Positions 37,001 through 54,314 of a stretch of 64,000 bases of DNA are shown here, one piece after another (within the stretch, counting starts at the first letter, position 1; each line of letters begins with the position of its first letter). The stretch comes from Mytilus trossulus (Eukaryota; Mollusca; Bivalvia; Mytilida; Mytilidae): assembly GCF_036588685.1 (NCBI RefSeq), contig NC_086375.1, forward strand, positions 43,555,270 through 43,619,269, read 5' to 3'. The position numbers and the translations under genes are program-made. The notes below the pieces were generated by a model. It was not told the origin of the DNA, ran no database searches, and saw only the letters and a list, made by a program, of their open reading frames with translations.

Positions 37001-39943
37001 AAAAATGGAATTAGCAGACAAATTTGTTTAGATCAATAAAGAAATTAAAGTCATAAGAAACCTCAAATCAAAAATAAATAATGCATATGTTTTTTGTAAC
37101 TCAATGGATAGTTTTCATTGTAAAACTTATGTACATATACTTTTTTCTGAAGAAAATTCTTTAATTTATTCATATTTAGAAGAAGTTTACTTTATTTGAA
37201 TTGCTTCCTTCCAGCAAGCAATTCCCCCGATATATTTTCCGTATGCAAGGTGACCTCAGTGTGACCCATCTCGTAAAAATCCGTTGACCACAATACGCAT
37301 GGATGTCCTTAAAATAAACTATTATCTGAATTTACATGTTAAACACGTGCTCAAATTCCATGCTTTTTTGTTTATTTTTCGTCAATTGTTGACAAACAGG
37401 TGACAATCGTTAAACTTCGGCTTCAAATCACGAACTTTAATTACCTGCCATATTTCCACAACAACACTGACCGATTGAAAAAAAAATTGACGATTATACG
37501 AAATTTACACAAAAAAAATGATAAATTCGAGCACAGAAGACTAAGTTCATGATGTTTGTATGCATTGGTTTAAGAATTGGAAGAACATTATTTTTCACCG
37601 GTCACTCGTTTCTTATGACTTTAAAATTTGAAAACTACACCTTATACATTTCCGAAACACTTTTCAATCACGCTCAATGCCGTTTCTAAACAGTTAAACA
37701 CTACTATCGACAGTCAGTCTCCTGTTATTTCAAATAACCTACAAATATATGAAAACTAAGGGCTTCGCTCTGACATTAAACCAAAAGATTTACAGTGTGA
37801 CTCGCGGCTGATATTGAAAGACATCAATGTGAAACACGATAATATATACTTATGCTGCTTGAAAGTCCGTCAGTAATTTTTTTCATCTTAAAAGTATATT
37901 TTTGAAACAGTCATGACAGTATGTTTGACCTCTATATTTCTTTATAGAAAGTTTAGGTTTACTGCATTGGATTTGTGTAAAAAAATCTCTTACCCATGCA
38001 GAAAGAAAGTGGCTGATATATACATATAACTTTGTTTTTAGTGGCAGTTTCCATTTATCTGAAAAAAGAGGTTTATCATGTATATATAAGTAAACATTTT
38101 ATATATCACAAAAATTACGCTTTTTCGGGAACATGGGGTCATAAGTTAACAAATAAATTTACGATCTCGGGGAGTTTTGTGAAATTTTGAATTCAACAAA
38201 AGCACGATAAGCTGCATATAAATATGGAAAAATCGTTAAGAAACTAATACTTTGGCCAATTATATCTAATATCCGGAAAAGTTATGTTAAGATTTATTCT
38301 GATATACGCTTAGGCACAGCAGATGTTCTAAAAGAATGAGTAACATTAAAAAATAAATGTTTGGCCAACAATTCAACATACACTTAAAATATACACAATA
38401 ATTGCTTTTATAAAATTATGCAACAGTATATCTGTCATCATACCATTTATAAAATCATATTTTTGCTTATTTGAAATTAATAACGGTACATTACTCAATA
38501 TTACACATTTATCATGTTTATATTAGACTCGAATGAAAATATTTATAACAATGCAAAAAAAAAAGTGACAACTCCAGCTGTTAACATGCCCACAGGGGGT
38601 AGACGTAGTTGTTCCATATGCTTAGAAGTTAGAGTTAGAGGATGCATTGTACACTAAGTGGCAACGTAAAATACGGAAAGTCTGGCTAACAAGGTTCTGA
38701 CATATGTAGCCATTCAAATTGAATACAATTGGAAATTTGGTACAACCAACAAATTTTCCACGTTCCGTAAATTTATTTAGAGAAAATATTTTATAAATGC
38801 ACATTCAATACATATTTCAAGGAGCCAATTCAAAGAGCCAGAGTGAATGAAAGACAAAATATATTTGTTTCCCAAAAAACGTGACATAGCTTGGACTACA
38901 TGCTTGAAGGGTACAACAAATTTCAGACACAAAAGATATTACTAATACTTCTCTAGAATGTTAAATCGACGAACAGTTTGTAAAACATCCATTTTACAGC
39001 AATTAGACAGGGCTAGGGTGGTCACGGCTTCCCCATTCCCGGTCTTTCCCTTCATTTGCGGTGAAACATGGTTTTTGATATAATAAAAATGAATAAAAGG
39101 TAACTTTTTAAGGACTTTGTGATCTTTTTTAAAAATATACAAAATGTTTTTTAGGGGGTTTATACCTGAACTTTTTACTCAAAAATTGATAGGTGTCTTA
39201 CCCTTCCCTTCATCTTCCATCTCTGAATCCAAATAGGTAAAGGAAACCCAAGTGACAGTCTGAAAACTAGTTTTTAAAAATTCTATATTTAGTCAGTGAC
39301 CTTGAACTTTAATCTATCAATTTATAGAGTTACCCTGAATTTTGACCTAATTACTTCACAATTGATATAAGGGGTTTTCAGCTTTTTGTATCTTTGCTCT
39401 TTTGAAGTTTCATTCCCAGGAGAAGAGTGAAATTTATCTTTCCTTTCGAACACCATTTTTTGTGTAAGAAATATCTATTTTTAGTAGCAGTGACCATGAA
39501 CTTTGACCTATTGACCTAGGCCCAATATTAAGGCTACTCGATTCTTTTTATATCTGTTTGAATTTCATTCAAGTAATATTTTCTGTACCCAATGAAAACA
39601 CAATGTTTAAGTGTTTTTATTATGTTTTATGGACTATAGAGCACATTACGTCCGAAAACAAGATACCCGAGCACCTGTGATAATCACGTAAACATCGAAG
39701 TTACTTTCTATATACGAATATACCATTTGTATCGAACAAACGGATGAACAGTCAGACAAGCAACATCGTGCTCCCGTCTTTTTCTCCGGGAACATATTAA
39801 CAAACAAACATTAAAAGTATGAAACATGTGCTATAGTCTTGTCCCTGTGGCTATAGCCTATGATGATAAAAGTTAAACACAAAAATTATGCATGACCGGA
39901 CTCACAATTACTAGTACTAAAATTACTTACCATGCAAAGGCAT
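27646..39943 (-). CDS. SLC40A1: Ferroportin-like iron exporter (SLC40A1 family), 8 coding exons
   Basis: Joined exons (39931-39943, 37994-38058, 36091-36250, 33430-33675, 32846-33064, 32120-32440, 28352-28783, 27646-28010) give 1821 nt, 606 residues plus TAG; human ferroportin has 571. All junctions are in phase. Family hallmarks in order: GDRMW at residues 27-31, YG followed by AIIGDW in exon 3, RDWIV near 146-150, SPVATGQI near 178-185, GWNLVS near 200-205, LYMTVIGFD in exon 6, YAYAQG at 343-348, RTG near 382-384, ERGII near 506-510 and LMVILAP in exon 8. The family exports Fe2+ across the plasma membrane through a 12-helix MFS-like fold. A long acidic, Ser-rich cytoplasmic loop lies in exon 6 and an acidic tail ends the protein. 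Metal ligands differ from human (see findings). Weakest parts are the first exon and the exon 5/6 junction, whose donor GTATTT is non-consensus. Confidence 0.94.
28352..28783 (-). CDS. SLC40A1: Ferroportin coding exon 7 (TM7-TM10)
   Basis: 432 nt with acceptor ATGTCAG and donor GTAAGT. It encodes YAYAQGISESLLGVMMAAGS, the RIGLERTG segment and the extracellular loop before the next helix, which has several NxS/T sequons. Human Cys326, the hepcidin thiol contact, aligns with Ile379 (ATA at 28673-28671). Confidence 0.95.
29030..29210 (-). repeat. ACACAACAGAAACACT family copy in ferroportin intron 6
   Basis: Reverse-oriented: GTTTATCTCGGTTTTAGTTT, TTTTGAACAGCAGTGTTCTT and TTGCCTATATATACTTTTG. 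It is divergent. Confidence 0.5.
30178..32073. mobile_element. 1.9-kb compound element with TTTATACGACCGCA inverted ends
   Basis: TTTATACGACCGCA at 30178-30191 and TGCGGTCGTATAAA at 32060-32073 are perfect 14-bp inverted ends. Inside are a poly-C tract near 30450, a palindromic ~35-bp array (30740-30940), two or more copies of a TTTAATTTTGGACCCTTTG unit (30945-31510), three copies of an ~155-bp CTTCCTTTTGTGGTCATAAA unit (31510-31960) and a GAC-rich triplet run. No transposase is seen. It sits in ferroportin intron 6, ending 47 bp from exon 6. Confidence 0.65.
31977..32023 (+). repeat. (GAC)n triplet tract
   Basis: Imperfect GAC/ACG triplets at the right end of the 1.9-kb element. Confidence 0.85.
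32120..32440 (-). CDS. SLC40A1: Ferroportin coding exon 6 (cytoplasmic loop and TM7)
   Basis: The donor GTGAGT follows GFDSITV. The 5' edge at TTTGTAG is one of two acceptors three bases apart. The first two thirds encode an acidic, Ser/Asp/Glu-rich loop that is poorly conserved in the family, followed by FRGWKTYMKYDVAFAGLG and LYMTVIGFD of TM7. Confidence 0.88.
32846..33064 (-). CDS. SLC40A1: Ferroportin coding exon 5 (TM5-TM6)
   Basis: 219 nt encoding MTSRMRAIDLTTAILSPVA, GQIVYF and GWNLVSVFIEYFLIWKVY. The Asn and Glu of this last block match human Asn212 and Glu219. The acceptor GTTTACAG is clear. The donor GTATTT is weak; it was chosen because reading further adds a hydrophobic stretch foreign to the family loop and the phase matches exon 6. 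Confidence 0.88.
33430..33675 (-). CDS. SLC40A1: Ferroportin coding exon 4 (TM3-TM4)
   Basis: 246 nt with acceptor TGATTTCAG and donor GTAAGT. It encodes LSLVLQN, then GDLASIARSISVERDWIVEICG. The Gln of LVLQN matches human Gln99. The Asp of GDLAS is at the position of human Asn144. Confidence 0.95.
33723..34456. mobile_element. ~730-bp element with AAAGGGGCA(T/C)TAGCT inverted ends
   Basis: TTTAAAGGGGCATTAGCT on the left and AGCTAGTGCCCCTTTAAA on the right differ by one base. Both ends carry TTAA, consistent with a TTAA target duplication. No transposase seen. Located in ferroportin intron 3, 47 bp from exon 4. Confidence 0.6.
35520..35900. repeat. Cluster of GATCG / TCGAG motifs
   Basis: GATCGAG, CGATC and TCGAG words recur many times in about 380 bp, unlike the CpG-poor flanks. 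Units are not evenly spaced. Located in ferroportin intron 3. Confidence 0.6.
36091..36250 (-). CDS. SLC40A1: Ferroportin coding exon 3 (GDRMW to AIIGDW)
   Basis: 160 nt with acceptor ATTCAG and donor GTAGGT. It encodes GDRMWSFGVGLFLV through AAIIGDWIDNTPRLR. Human Asp39 is kept in GDRMW, but the next-but-three residue, His43 in human, is Ser (TCG at 36235-36233). Confidence 0.95.
37994..38058 (-). CDS. SLC40A1: Ferroportin coding exon 2 (first membrane helix)
   Basis: The acceptor CTCTTTTTTCAG and donor GTAAGA enclose 65 nt. Translation includes KLYVYISHFLSAW, matching the start of TM1 just before the GDRMW motif. The human gene also breaks between this W and the following GDRMW as far as I recall. 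Confidence 0.92.
39931..39943 (-). CDS. SLC40A1: Ferroportin coding exon 1 (start codon, 13 nt)
   Basis: The ATG at 39943-39941 opens M-P-L-H plus the first base of an Asp codon, then a strong donor GTAAGT. This frame has a TAG stop about 90 nt upstream and no other in-frame ATG between. The phase matches exon 2, giving M-P-L-H-D-K-W-K-L-P. The exon has no similarity of its own, so the assignment rests on phase, donor quality and position. The 5' leader boundary is not determined. Confidence 0.55.
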
Positions 39944-40143
39944 TGTGTTCACGAGCTGACTTGCTATGAGAGACAGTTGGTTTTTGCAGGTGAAAAAATA
40001 AAGTATTGTAAAGGTAGGTTTGTTTACAAACTAAAACAGAGTCGTGTTTGCGCTTAAAGAGAAATATAATTTTCAAGTCAAGTCCAAACGAAGATGTTCC
40101 GGGATTTATAAAGAACTTGTATTTTAATACACAGTCAGACTTA

Positions 40144-40600
40144 AACCACAATTTGTCAAAACCAGGTTGAACCCACCATTTTTTCCTTTAAAAATGTCCT
40201 GTACCAAGTCAGGAATGTGGCCATTGTTATATTATAGTTCGTGTCTGTGTGTGTTACATTTTAACGTTGTGTTTCCGTATTGTCGTCTTTTTCTCTCTCT
40301 TATTTTTGAGAGTGAATTCACATTACTATGATATCAGACGTGTCACGGTACTTTTCTATCCCAAATTCATGTATTTGGTTTTGATGTTATATTTGTTATT
40401 CTCATAGGATTTTTTTCTAATGCATTAGCCTTAGTCCGTTTCTGTGTGTGATACATATTAATATTGTGTCGTTGTTCTCCTCTTACATTTAATGCGTTTC
40501 CTTTAGTTTTAGTTTGTTACCCCGATTTTGTTTTTTGTCCATGAATTTATGAGTTTTGGACAGCGGTATACTACTGTTGGCTTTATTTAGAATATACAGT
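40144..40600 (-). repeat. Compound mussel repeat upstream of ferroportin
   Basis: Reverse copy of the ACACAACAGAAACACT family: TGTGTTACATTTTAACGTTG, CCGTTTCTGTGTGTGATACA, TAGTTTGTTACCCCGATTTT and GACAGCGGTATACTACTGTT. Parts of it appear twice, suggesting two nested copies. Confidence 0.6.
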
Positions 40601-41712
40601 AGCACATTAGCGTATCTTAAATTTAAACAGTGAGACAACACTAGGAGAAAAAAAGGGGGGTATACTTCATATTATTGGGAATACGAGAATGGGCCAAAAA
40701 TAAATTCCAATAGCAAACATGGACGCAACTTATTCGTATAACAGAACGTATATAGTTAGTGTACATACATATGGTCATATATACAGTTATGAGCGTCACT
40801 GATGATTTAGATATTTTATATAGTGTTGTATACTTTAAGTATGAGGTCATTCTTTCATTAATATTAATATAACTATATTACTATATAGGTCACAGGACTG
40901 AATTTCAGTGAATGTAATATTAAATTGGGTACGTTTTACACCAAAACAACCCTACCCAAAAATATTGAAGTACTCCCCCCCCCTCCCTTTCCACGTGAAG
41001 GCAACTGCCTAGCTAAACCTTTGATCATCACAAATAATTTAAGGAAGAAGTAATGTGCAACGGTAGTATGACTTTGTAGCATATGATTGTTCTAAACATT
41101 CGGTGACTTATCTACCGTTTACACATACATGTATCCCCTCTATTGAAGACGATTCAACGAAAAAACTATAATTACGAACTACATATATCTTGTTAGCAAG
41201 AAACACATAGACTATTTCAAAATGATAATGATATATCTCAAACAAGAAGCTCTGTAAAACGGGCAACAGTAAGATGATAGTATCAGATATATACGGATCC
41301 AGTATTTTGACAAGGAGGGCGCGCCTGTCACGGCCCCTTCTCCAATCCACCAACTATAGACACATTTTAACTTGAGTGGAACAGATATAAAGTCTGAATA
41401 ACCACAATGAAGCAACACAAAGGGTGTTGGTTTGTTGTTTTGTATGTGTGTGGGGGGTGGGGGTAGTTGACACCCTGCTACCATAAAGCTGCCTCTGTGT
41501 ATTTATTGACAACGTTATTCAACAGATTTTTTAAGTCGGCAGTCTTATTGGAATAACTCCATTTCTCATGCAACTACGTATATTCCTTTATTTGTATGCT
41601 GCAGACTCCGTAAGACTGGTGTTTTTCGACTGGAAAAGAAATGTAGTAACATTATCATTTACGTTCAACTTTGAAAAAATTAAACATAGAATGTTATCAC
41701 ACTGAATAAAGG

Positions 41713-42267
41713 AGTAGGTCCGGTAAGGGCCGGTTTTGGCCTCAAATTTCAAGTTCATCTGACGAAAGATTTTGAACACTTTTTAAACACTTAAATGTCT
41801 ATTTCAATTGATTCAATAATTCCCTGAAAGATTTAAACTGATTCACTCATTAAAAACGGTCCGATTCTAGCTTGAATATGAAAAATTTATCAAATATGCC
41901 AAAACCTGTCACTTTTCAGATGGTTTTTGTCAAAAATGAAAGTGGCCGCATAGGTGTTCATCCTCGACCTTTATCATTAAACACAACTAACATTTCAATA
42001 TAAAGAATGAACACGAATGCAGCCACTTTCATTTATGACGGAACCGTCTAAAATTTAACTAAAATGCTTAAACTTTGAAGATTTCGGTAATTTAGCATGA
42101 TTTACTGATGCAAGTACCCGATATATGTGTATGGTAATGCCAAAAACAGTCCACATTTATGTAGCAGAGGCATTATACTTTCCAAAAAATAACTAAAAGT
42201 TTAAATTTGAACAATTCTGTAAAACTGCTATATTTTGGGGCCAAAAAGGGGTCTTACTGAACCTACT
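41713..42267. mobile_element. 555-bp element with AGTAGGTCCGGTAAG inverted ends
   Basis: The left end AGTAGGTCCGGTAAGGGCCG, followed by GTTTTGGCC, matches the complement of the right end GGCCAAAAAGGGGTCTTACT, followed by GAACCTACT, over 29 bp with a few mismatches. An internal pair GTGGCCGC.TAGGTGTTCAT / ATGAACACGAATGCAGCCAC is also inverted. No coding capacity. Confidence 0.6.
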
Positions 42268-43904
42268 AGTGCCAATGTTGAACGTAGATTCCGGCTTAAA
42301 CTTTGATTAAAAGGATATCAAATATATAGTGTGTTTCCAATATGTGCCTTTCTGTAATTTTCGTATATGGCATCACCGAATTATATTTACAAACTGGTTT
42401 TAATTTCAATATTACATTATATACAAAACGATGGGTTCGACTAGTCAGGAGTCGGAACACACTACCACACCGATGCTTCTGATTGAGCTCCGTTTTTTTT
42501 TTTATTGTGTTCTTGTTTATGAATATGATTGTTGAATGCCATGTTTGTATGTTTGTTGAATGATTGTGTGTTTGTTATACGTTTTATTTTTTGTGTCATG
42601 GTATTGTTTTTCATCGACCGATTTCCCGTTACCGAAACTTCTTAAAAGTTAACAGCAGTCAGCTATAGCGAGTATGGTGACTATAAAAATACAAGTGCTT
42701 AGCTTCCATACAACAACAACATAATCATTTTAATAGAACCGTATTTCCGAAATTGATGGCACACTTTTTTTGCCAAATCGTTCATGATAAATTAAGAGTT
42801 AAAATACGAGTATCCAGTATAAAAAATGACGCCAAAGGTGAAAATAGTAACCTTAAATTCTTTTGTCAATCAGTAAACCCATGCCGAGGGATCACAGGCA
42901 CTTAATTGTTTCATTTTTTTTTTTACTATATACCTGTCTGTTCATGATATCAAGGTATATCGAAAGGAAAAAGAATAATGAGACAACTGCCTGTGCGATT
43001 GATGCGTGCGGTCTGGTGGTCTATGTAGCATGTCCTTAAAAAGCGCAGATAATTCTTGTCAAATTTGACAAAAGACTGACGGTTTCGTTTAAGGCTTATA
43101 CTATACGCTGCTTGCATACGCTGAAAAAAAAACCACCTTTGCAGCAGATCATAGTGGATTGCCTTTACTTTCTCCCACTATCCAGCATATCATCTTTTTA
43201 GCGTCAGATCGAATTTATTCACGTTCACCTTAGTCCTCCATTTTATATGAGCCTACCTACTGGTCGATCTGCATGACATATTTGGCACTGAACGTTAAGC
43301 AAACATAACAAAATATCGCCTTTTTATATCTAATATCAAACGCCGGCCTTGCGCATGTACAGAGAACGAGTTGTGTAATATACATGTACACCGACCAGAG
43401 GCCAAACAGAAAGGGACTTCAACATGTTCAATGTTCAACAGCTAGAGAAATGAGAATTTTAGTTTTTTTAATATTCATAAACGAAACATTAGCGTTTTTC
43501 TGCAAAAGTGGTAAAATTAGAAATGACTAAAGATGGACCAAAACTTAATTGTATTAAAATCTCATCTTTCACTTAAATTTGCTCCATTAGATGTGACAAA
43601 TTTTCAGTAAGTAAAACTGTTTAAAAGGGACATTTCTAACAATAACCAAATTTTAATTGGAAATGAAGTTATTGGTTTCTTTCAGGTTCATTTTTAAGGC
43701 ATTGTCGTTGTTTTGCCCAGGAAAAGAGGCTGGGATATTTTTATTTTTTTTATAAATTCAAAGAAAGGGGGTCAATTTCATCCCTAATAAAACATTTGTG
43801 GACTTTTGAAACTTCAAGTATATTCTTCATACTCAAGAGTCTTCATATCATGTGTCAAAGGTAATTTTTAAAAGTGTTTTGCATGTTCAAATTTTCATTC
43901 GGCA

Positions 43905-44050
43905 TGTTAAAAAGAGGGTGATTCACATTTTTAAAATGGCTGGATCCGCCCCCTGGGGGGGGTGGGGGGTGTAAATAAAACAAAAATAGTGTAATTGTAG
44001 GGGGAGCCCTGATTTTGAAATCACCATCCCCCTCCCAGGTGTAAGAAAAA
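43905..44050. repeat. GC-rich repeat with GGATCCGCCCC
   Basis: Contains TGGATCCGCCCCCTGG, a long G run, AGGGGGAGCCCTGATTTTGA and CATCCCCCTCCCAGG. It underlies a 126-codon minus-strand frame that I treat as a repeat product. Confidence 0.5.
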
Positions 44051-44328
44051 TAATAACGGACCCAAAAATGTTTTAGGCTCCAACCATTTATCTTGCTTGG
44101 GCACAGTGGCTTGGGGAAAGGGACAACTATTTTTTTGCCGAAATTTAACATCATGTCAGTCAATAAATGTTGTGATTTTTTTTCTTCAATGACAAGATTT
44201 TTACCTTCTAAATAAATATTATTCTTTAGTTTCATTTTCGTATATATATTTATTAGCTACATTTGTTTTTATAAATTTTGATTTATACTCGTATAAAAAT
44301 ACTGCTTAGGAAAAATATTTTGTTTGGA

Positions 44329-44433
44329 CCGGAAGTGTTGACCTCGTGATGCCACGTTGGGTAATGACGTCATATGCAACTGTGCCCACCCCTTCACTGA
44401 GCAGTCGCAAAGCGGAAGAAGGAAGCCATTTTG
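44329..44433 (+). promoter_or_regulatory. RAB1A: RAB1A core promoter region: ETS, CRE and YY1-like sites
   Basis: CCGGAAGT (ETS/GABP-type) lies at 44329-44336, the full palindromic CRE TGACGTCA at 44365-44372, a second GCGGAAG near 44412, and AAGCCATTTTG (YY1-like) at 44423-44433. There is no TATA box at a sensible distance. This mix is typical of housekeeping promoters and fits a constitutive trafficking GTPase. Start-site position is inferred to be near 44400-44450. Confidence 0.6.
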
Positions 44434-44535
44434 ATTCAAGGTTTACAAGTCAAACCTGTCACCGTGTGTTAAATAACTTTATTATCATTTATTGACTGAA
44501 AAGAAAACATCTAAATATATTTATCGTACCATATT

Positions 44536-51388
<6,853 letters not shown>

Positions 51389-52700
51389 TAGACTAAATGT
51401 ACCGAACTTTTGATTTGAGACCAATTGGGATAACAGAGTTAAGCCCTTGCTTTACTCATAGTCAAGATTTGACAAAAGACTCGTATATATGTGATTAATG
51501 TGGTTCAAATTTTGACTTGAGAATTAATTTATAAGTAGGGGTATACATACAGTTACCTTTTGAGGGATTTGTATCTAGCAAGTGCTTTTACAAAGAAAAA
51601 CTAAATGTAACAAAGTTTTATGGTTCAAAAAGAAATAACTCTGTATTATTTTTCAGTTTTGTAATTTTGAAGAGAGCTTTAAGCAGTTATTTTACATATA
51701 TTTAGGAAAAAATCCTCACTTTCAATTAACACTAATTTCTAAAATTATCAATTTTCTTTGCCAAATGTGAAATGTAAAATTAGAATAATTAATTGTGATC
51801 AATGAACCTTGATATTAGCCTATTAACGGCTGCTTAAGCTAAAGGGGAGATTGATATTTAAGTTATTTAATTCAACATTGATTCTGGCTCCATACTTGTC
51901 ATGAAGACACAGAAAACTATCTGTGTTGGACATTTGTTTATACACATCATGATTTTATTCACTTATAAATTATAAAATTGTTAAATATTTATGTTTTTTG
52001 CTTATTATTGTATAAATATATGTAAATAAGTGAATGAGAGATTGGATATTTGTGTTATTTGTTGCTTTTTACCTTTATCTACATCTTGTAGCAATATCTT
52101 ATTGAAGAGTCTAACTACAGAAGACTTAATTTCAGTAAACCATACAAAAGAATGGTTAATTATTACTTTCTTTTAATTTTAAAGTTTTCCTTTTGATAAC
52201 ATGAGCAAGTTAATGCCCCAAACCAACATTTTGTAATCACCTATAATTGGTCAGCCAGTCGGGCTGTACACACTACTTGTTAAGAAAAAGGGGGATATGA
52301 TGATTGAATGATGTGAATTTATTTTGGTATGATTGTAACATTGTAAAACATTAAGAAATTGGGTCAAGAAGAATGAAAAAAAAAATCATAAACATGTATT
52401 ATCACGCTGATTTCAAAACCTAGATAATTTTATTTGTTTAAAATAAATGCAACTCTGAAGAAATTCTTATTTTATTTGCATAATTTTTTGTGTGTTTACT
52501 GTTGTTTATTCTCATAACTCAATTAAAATAAGAGAAAAAAATTATAGATTTGTCTATTAATATATAAGTTAACTGTCTTAATCTTTGTAAGTGTTTCATG
52601 AATGGCCATACAATACAATGGAAGATTTTGTTTGAAAAGAAAGTATGAACTATATCAGATTCATAGTGTCTTGAATAAAATACAAATATGTATTAAAAAT
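51389..52700 (+). other. RAB1A: RAB1A 3' untranslated region (probable)
   Basis: AT-rich, low-repeat sequence directly follows the stop codon. AATAAA signals occur at 52442-52447 and 52674-52679; either could end the mRNA. No transcript evidence is available, so the true end is unknown. Confidence 0.45.
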
Positions 52701-52704
52701 ATTA

Positions 52705-53995
52705 TTTTAAATCAGAATAAAGGAGATGTACCATGCAGTAGAATAAGAAATACTTAAGAGCTTATAAATCTTTTTATGATGTCAGACGGCTTGTAAAATG
52801 TCAGTGAACTAAATTAATATTGTAAATATATGTTTATCTATTTATCTAACAATACTTTTTTCATACTCGTACAGTCATGTATTTTTGACAAGTCATTTAA
52901 TGTATTGCCAGGTTGTTAGATATTGGATTATTATTTTTAGTTGAAGAAAGTACTTGTATACGAAAGATGAGAATATTATATGACCATTCAACATGTTAAG
53001 CGCCAAAATATGTTTTTAGACTGTCAGCATGCTTATGATTGTGTTTCTTAATCTTATTCCAAGCTTAACTGATTCATTGCTGGGATTTACTTTCTAAGAT
53101 TGAGACATTTAATGTATCATGATGTACAATTGTATAACTTGTGCATATCAACTAAGAACTAAACATTGTTCATGTCAATTTAAAAAAAGGCACATTTTGA
53201 TTCTTTAATATTTCATTGCCTTATTTATTATTTTCCTTTATGATAAATTTCTTACCATGGATCACTTTCAATTAATATTTTAGGTTAGGAAATAAGGTCA
53301 GCTTATGTCTTTCATTACACACAATACTTGTTTCCACAAGTAAATATTTTAGACTTACATGTAACATTATATTATATGTGAATGTAGATTTACTAGTTGC
53401 ATTGAAACTTACATCTATGTACGATTGCACCAATTTTCATATAGTCAGTTACTGTATGTCAGACAAGCAGGCTTGTGTGTCAATGATATGTATATAAGGA
53501 CATCTATGGAAACATACTTTTCAGTCAGACGATTAAATCTCTCAAATTCACTTTCTTTTTGTATAGTTTCAAATGCCTGTGTAGTTTATTTCAGAGATAA
53601 CACAAAATGTCTTGCCTTCTCAGTGTGAGACTTACAGATGATGTTCTCTCACTAAATAATACAAAATTTGGTGACTATGTTGAATGAAGCTATCCCATTG
53701 AACTAGAGATAAAGGATAAAGTCTGCTTCCTATCTTGACTTACATCTAGAAATTGACAATGAAGGTCAGCTAAAAAACAAAACTTATGACAAAAGAGATG
53801 ATTTCAGCTTGTGAACTTCCCATTTCTATGTAGCAACATTCCAGCAGCGCCTGCATACGGAGTATATCCCCCAATTGATATGATATTCCTGGGCTTGTAT
53901 TTCTCATCGTGATTTCCTTGATAGAGGATTGCTGCTCACAAGGACGCTATTAAACCAAGAGTTCCAAATGATGAAGTTGAATCCCTTTGTAAATT
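52705..53995. other. RAB1A-PGGHG gap, nothing recognised before the repeat at 54000
   Basis: AT-rich with no supported coding region. It may hold further RAB1A 3' UTR if a distal polyadenylation site is used. Confidence 0.45.
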
Positions 53996-53999
53996 TGTT

Positions 54000-54310
54000 G
54001 GACACCATCACTAGTTGGTTGACCGTTATAGAATAACAGTTTCACAGATGATATTGGATATGTTACCCTTCCCTTTCGACGAATGTGTCCTACCGAAATT
54101 AGACTATTTAGAGTGTAATAACTTCAGCAACATGATGGATGCCACATGTGACGTAGAATCTGCTTACTTATCTATAACACCTGAGATCACCCCAGTTTTT
54201 GATGGGGATTGTGTTGCTAAGTCTTTAGTTTTCAATGTTGTGTCTTCTGAACTACTATTCGTCTTTTTTTTTAGCCATTACCATAAGGGGTATATTTTTC
54301 TACATGGTTC
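54000..54310 (-). repeat. Mussel interspersed repeat in RAB1A-PGGHG gap
   Basis: Contains GATGCCACATGTGACGTAGA, CACCTGAGATCACCCCAGTT and TGTTGCTAAGTCTTTAGTTT, collinear with the 10.4-kb copy. The 118-codon reading frame crossing it is a repeat artefact. Confidence 0.6.
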
Positions 54311-54314
54311 TTCT

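Noticed and set aside
39927..40151. 74-codon minus-strand frame ending AREHNAFAW as a ferroportin N-terminus
   Set aside because: Its phase at the GTAAGT donor does not fit exon 2; the overlapping +1 frame starting MPLH does.
40785..40810. CAGTGA on the minus strand as a 5' iron-responsive element for ferroportin
   Set aside because: The five bases either side cannot pair and there is no bulged C at the right place. I found no other CAGTGN hairpin within about 1 kb of the start, but an IRE further upstream in an unseen leader exon remains possible.
41108..41484. Two overlapping minus-strand frames (81 and 90 codons)
   Set aside because: They overlap each other in different frames, contain low-complexity Pro-rich translation of a G run, and have no family match.
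43855..44235. 126-codon minus-strand frame upstream of RAB1A
   Set aside because: It translates the GC-rich GGATCCGCCCC repeat, including a run of prolines and glycines from G/C homopolymers.
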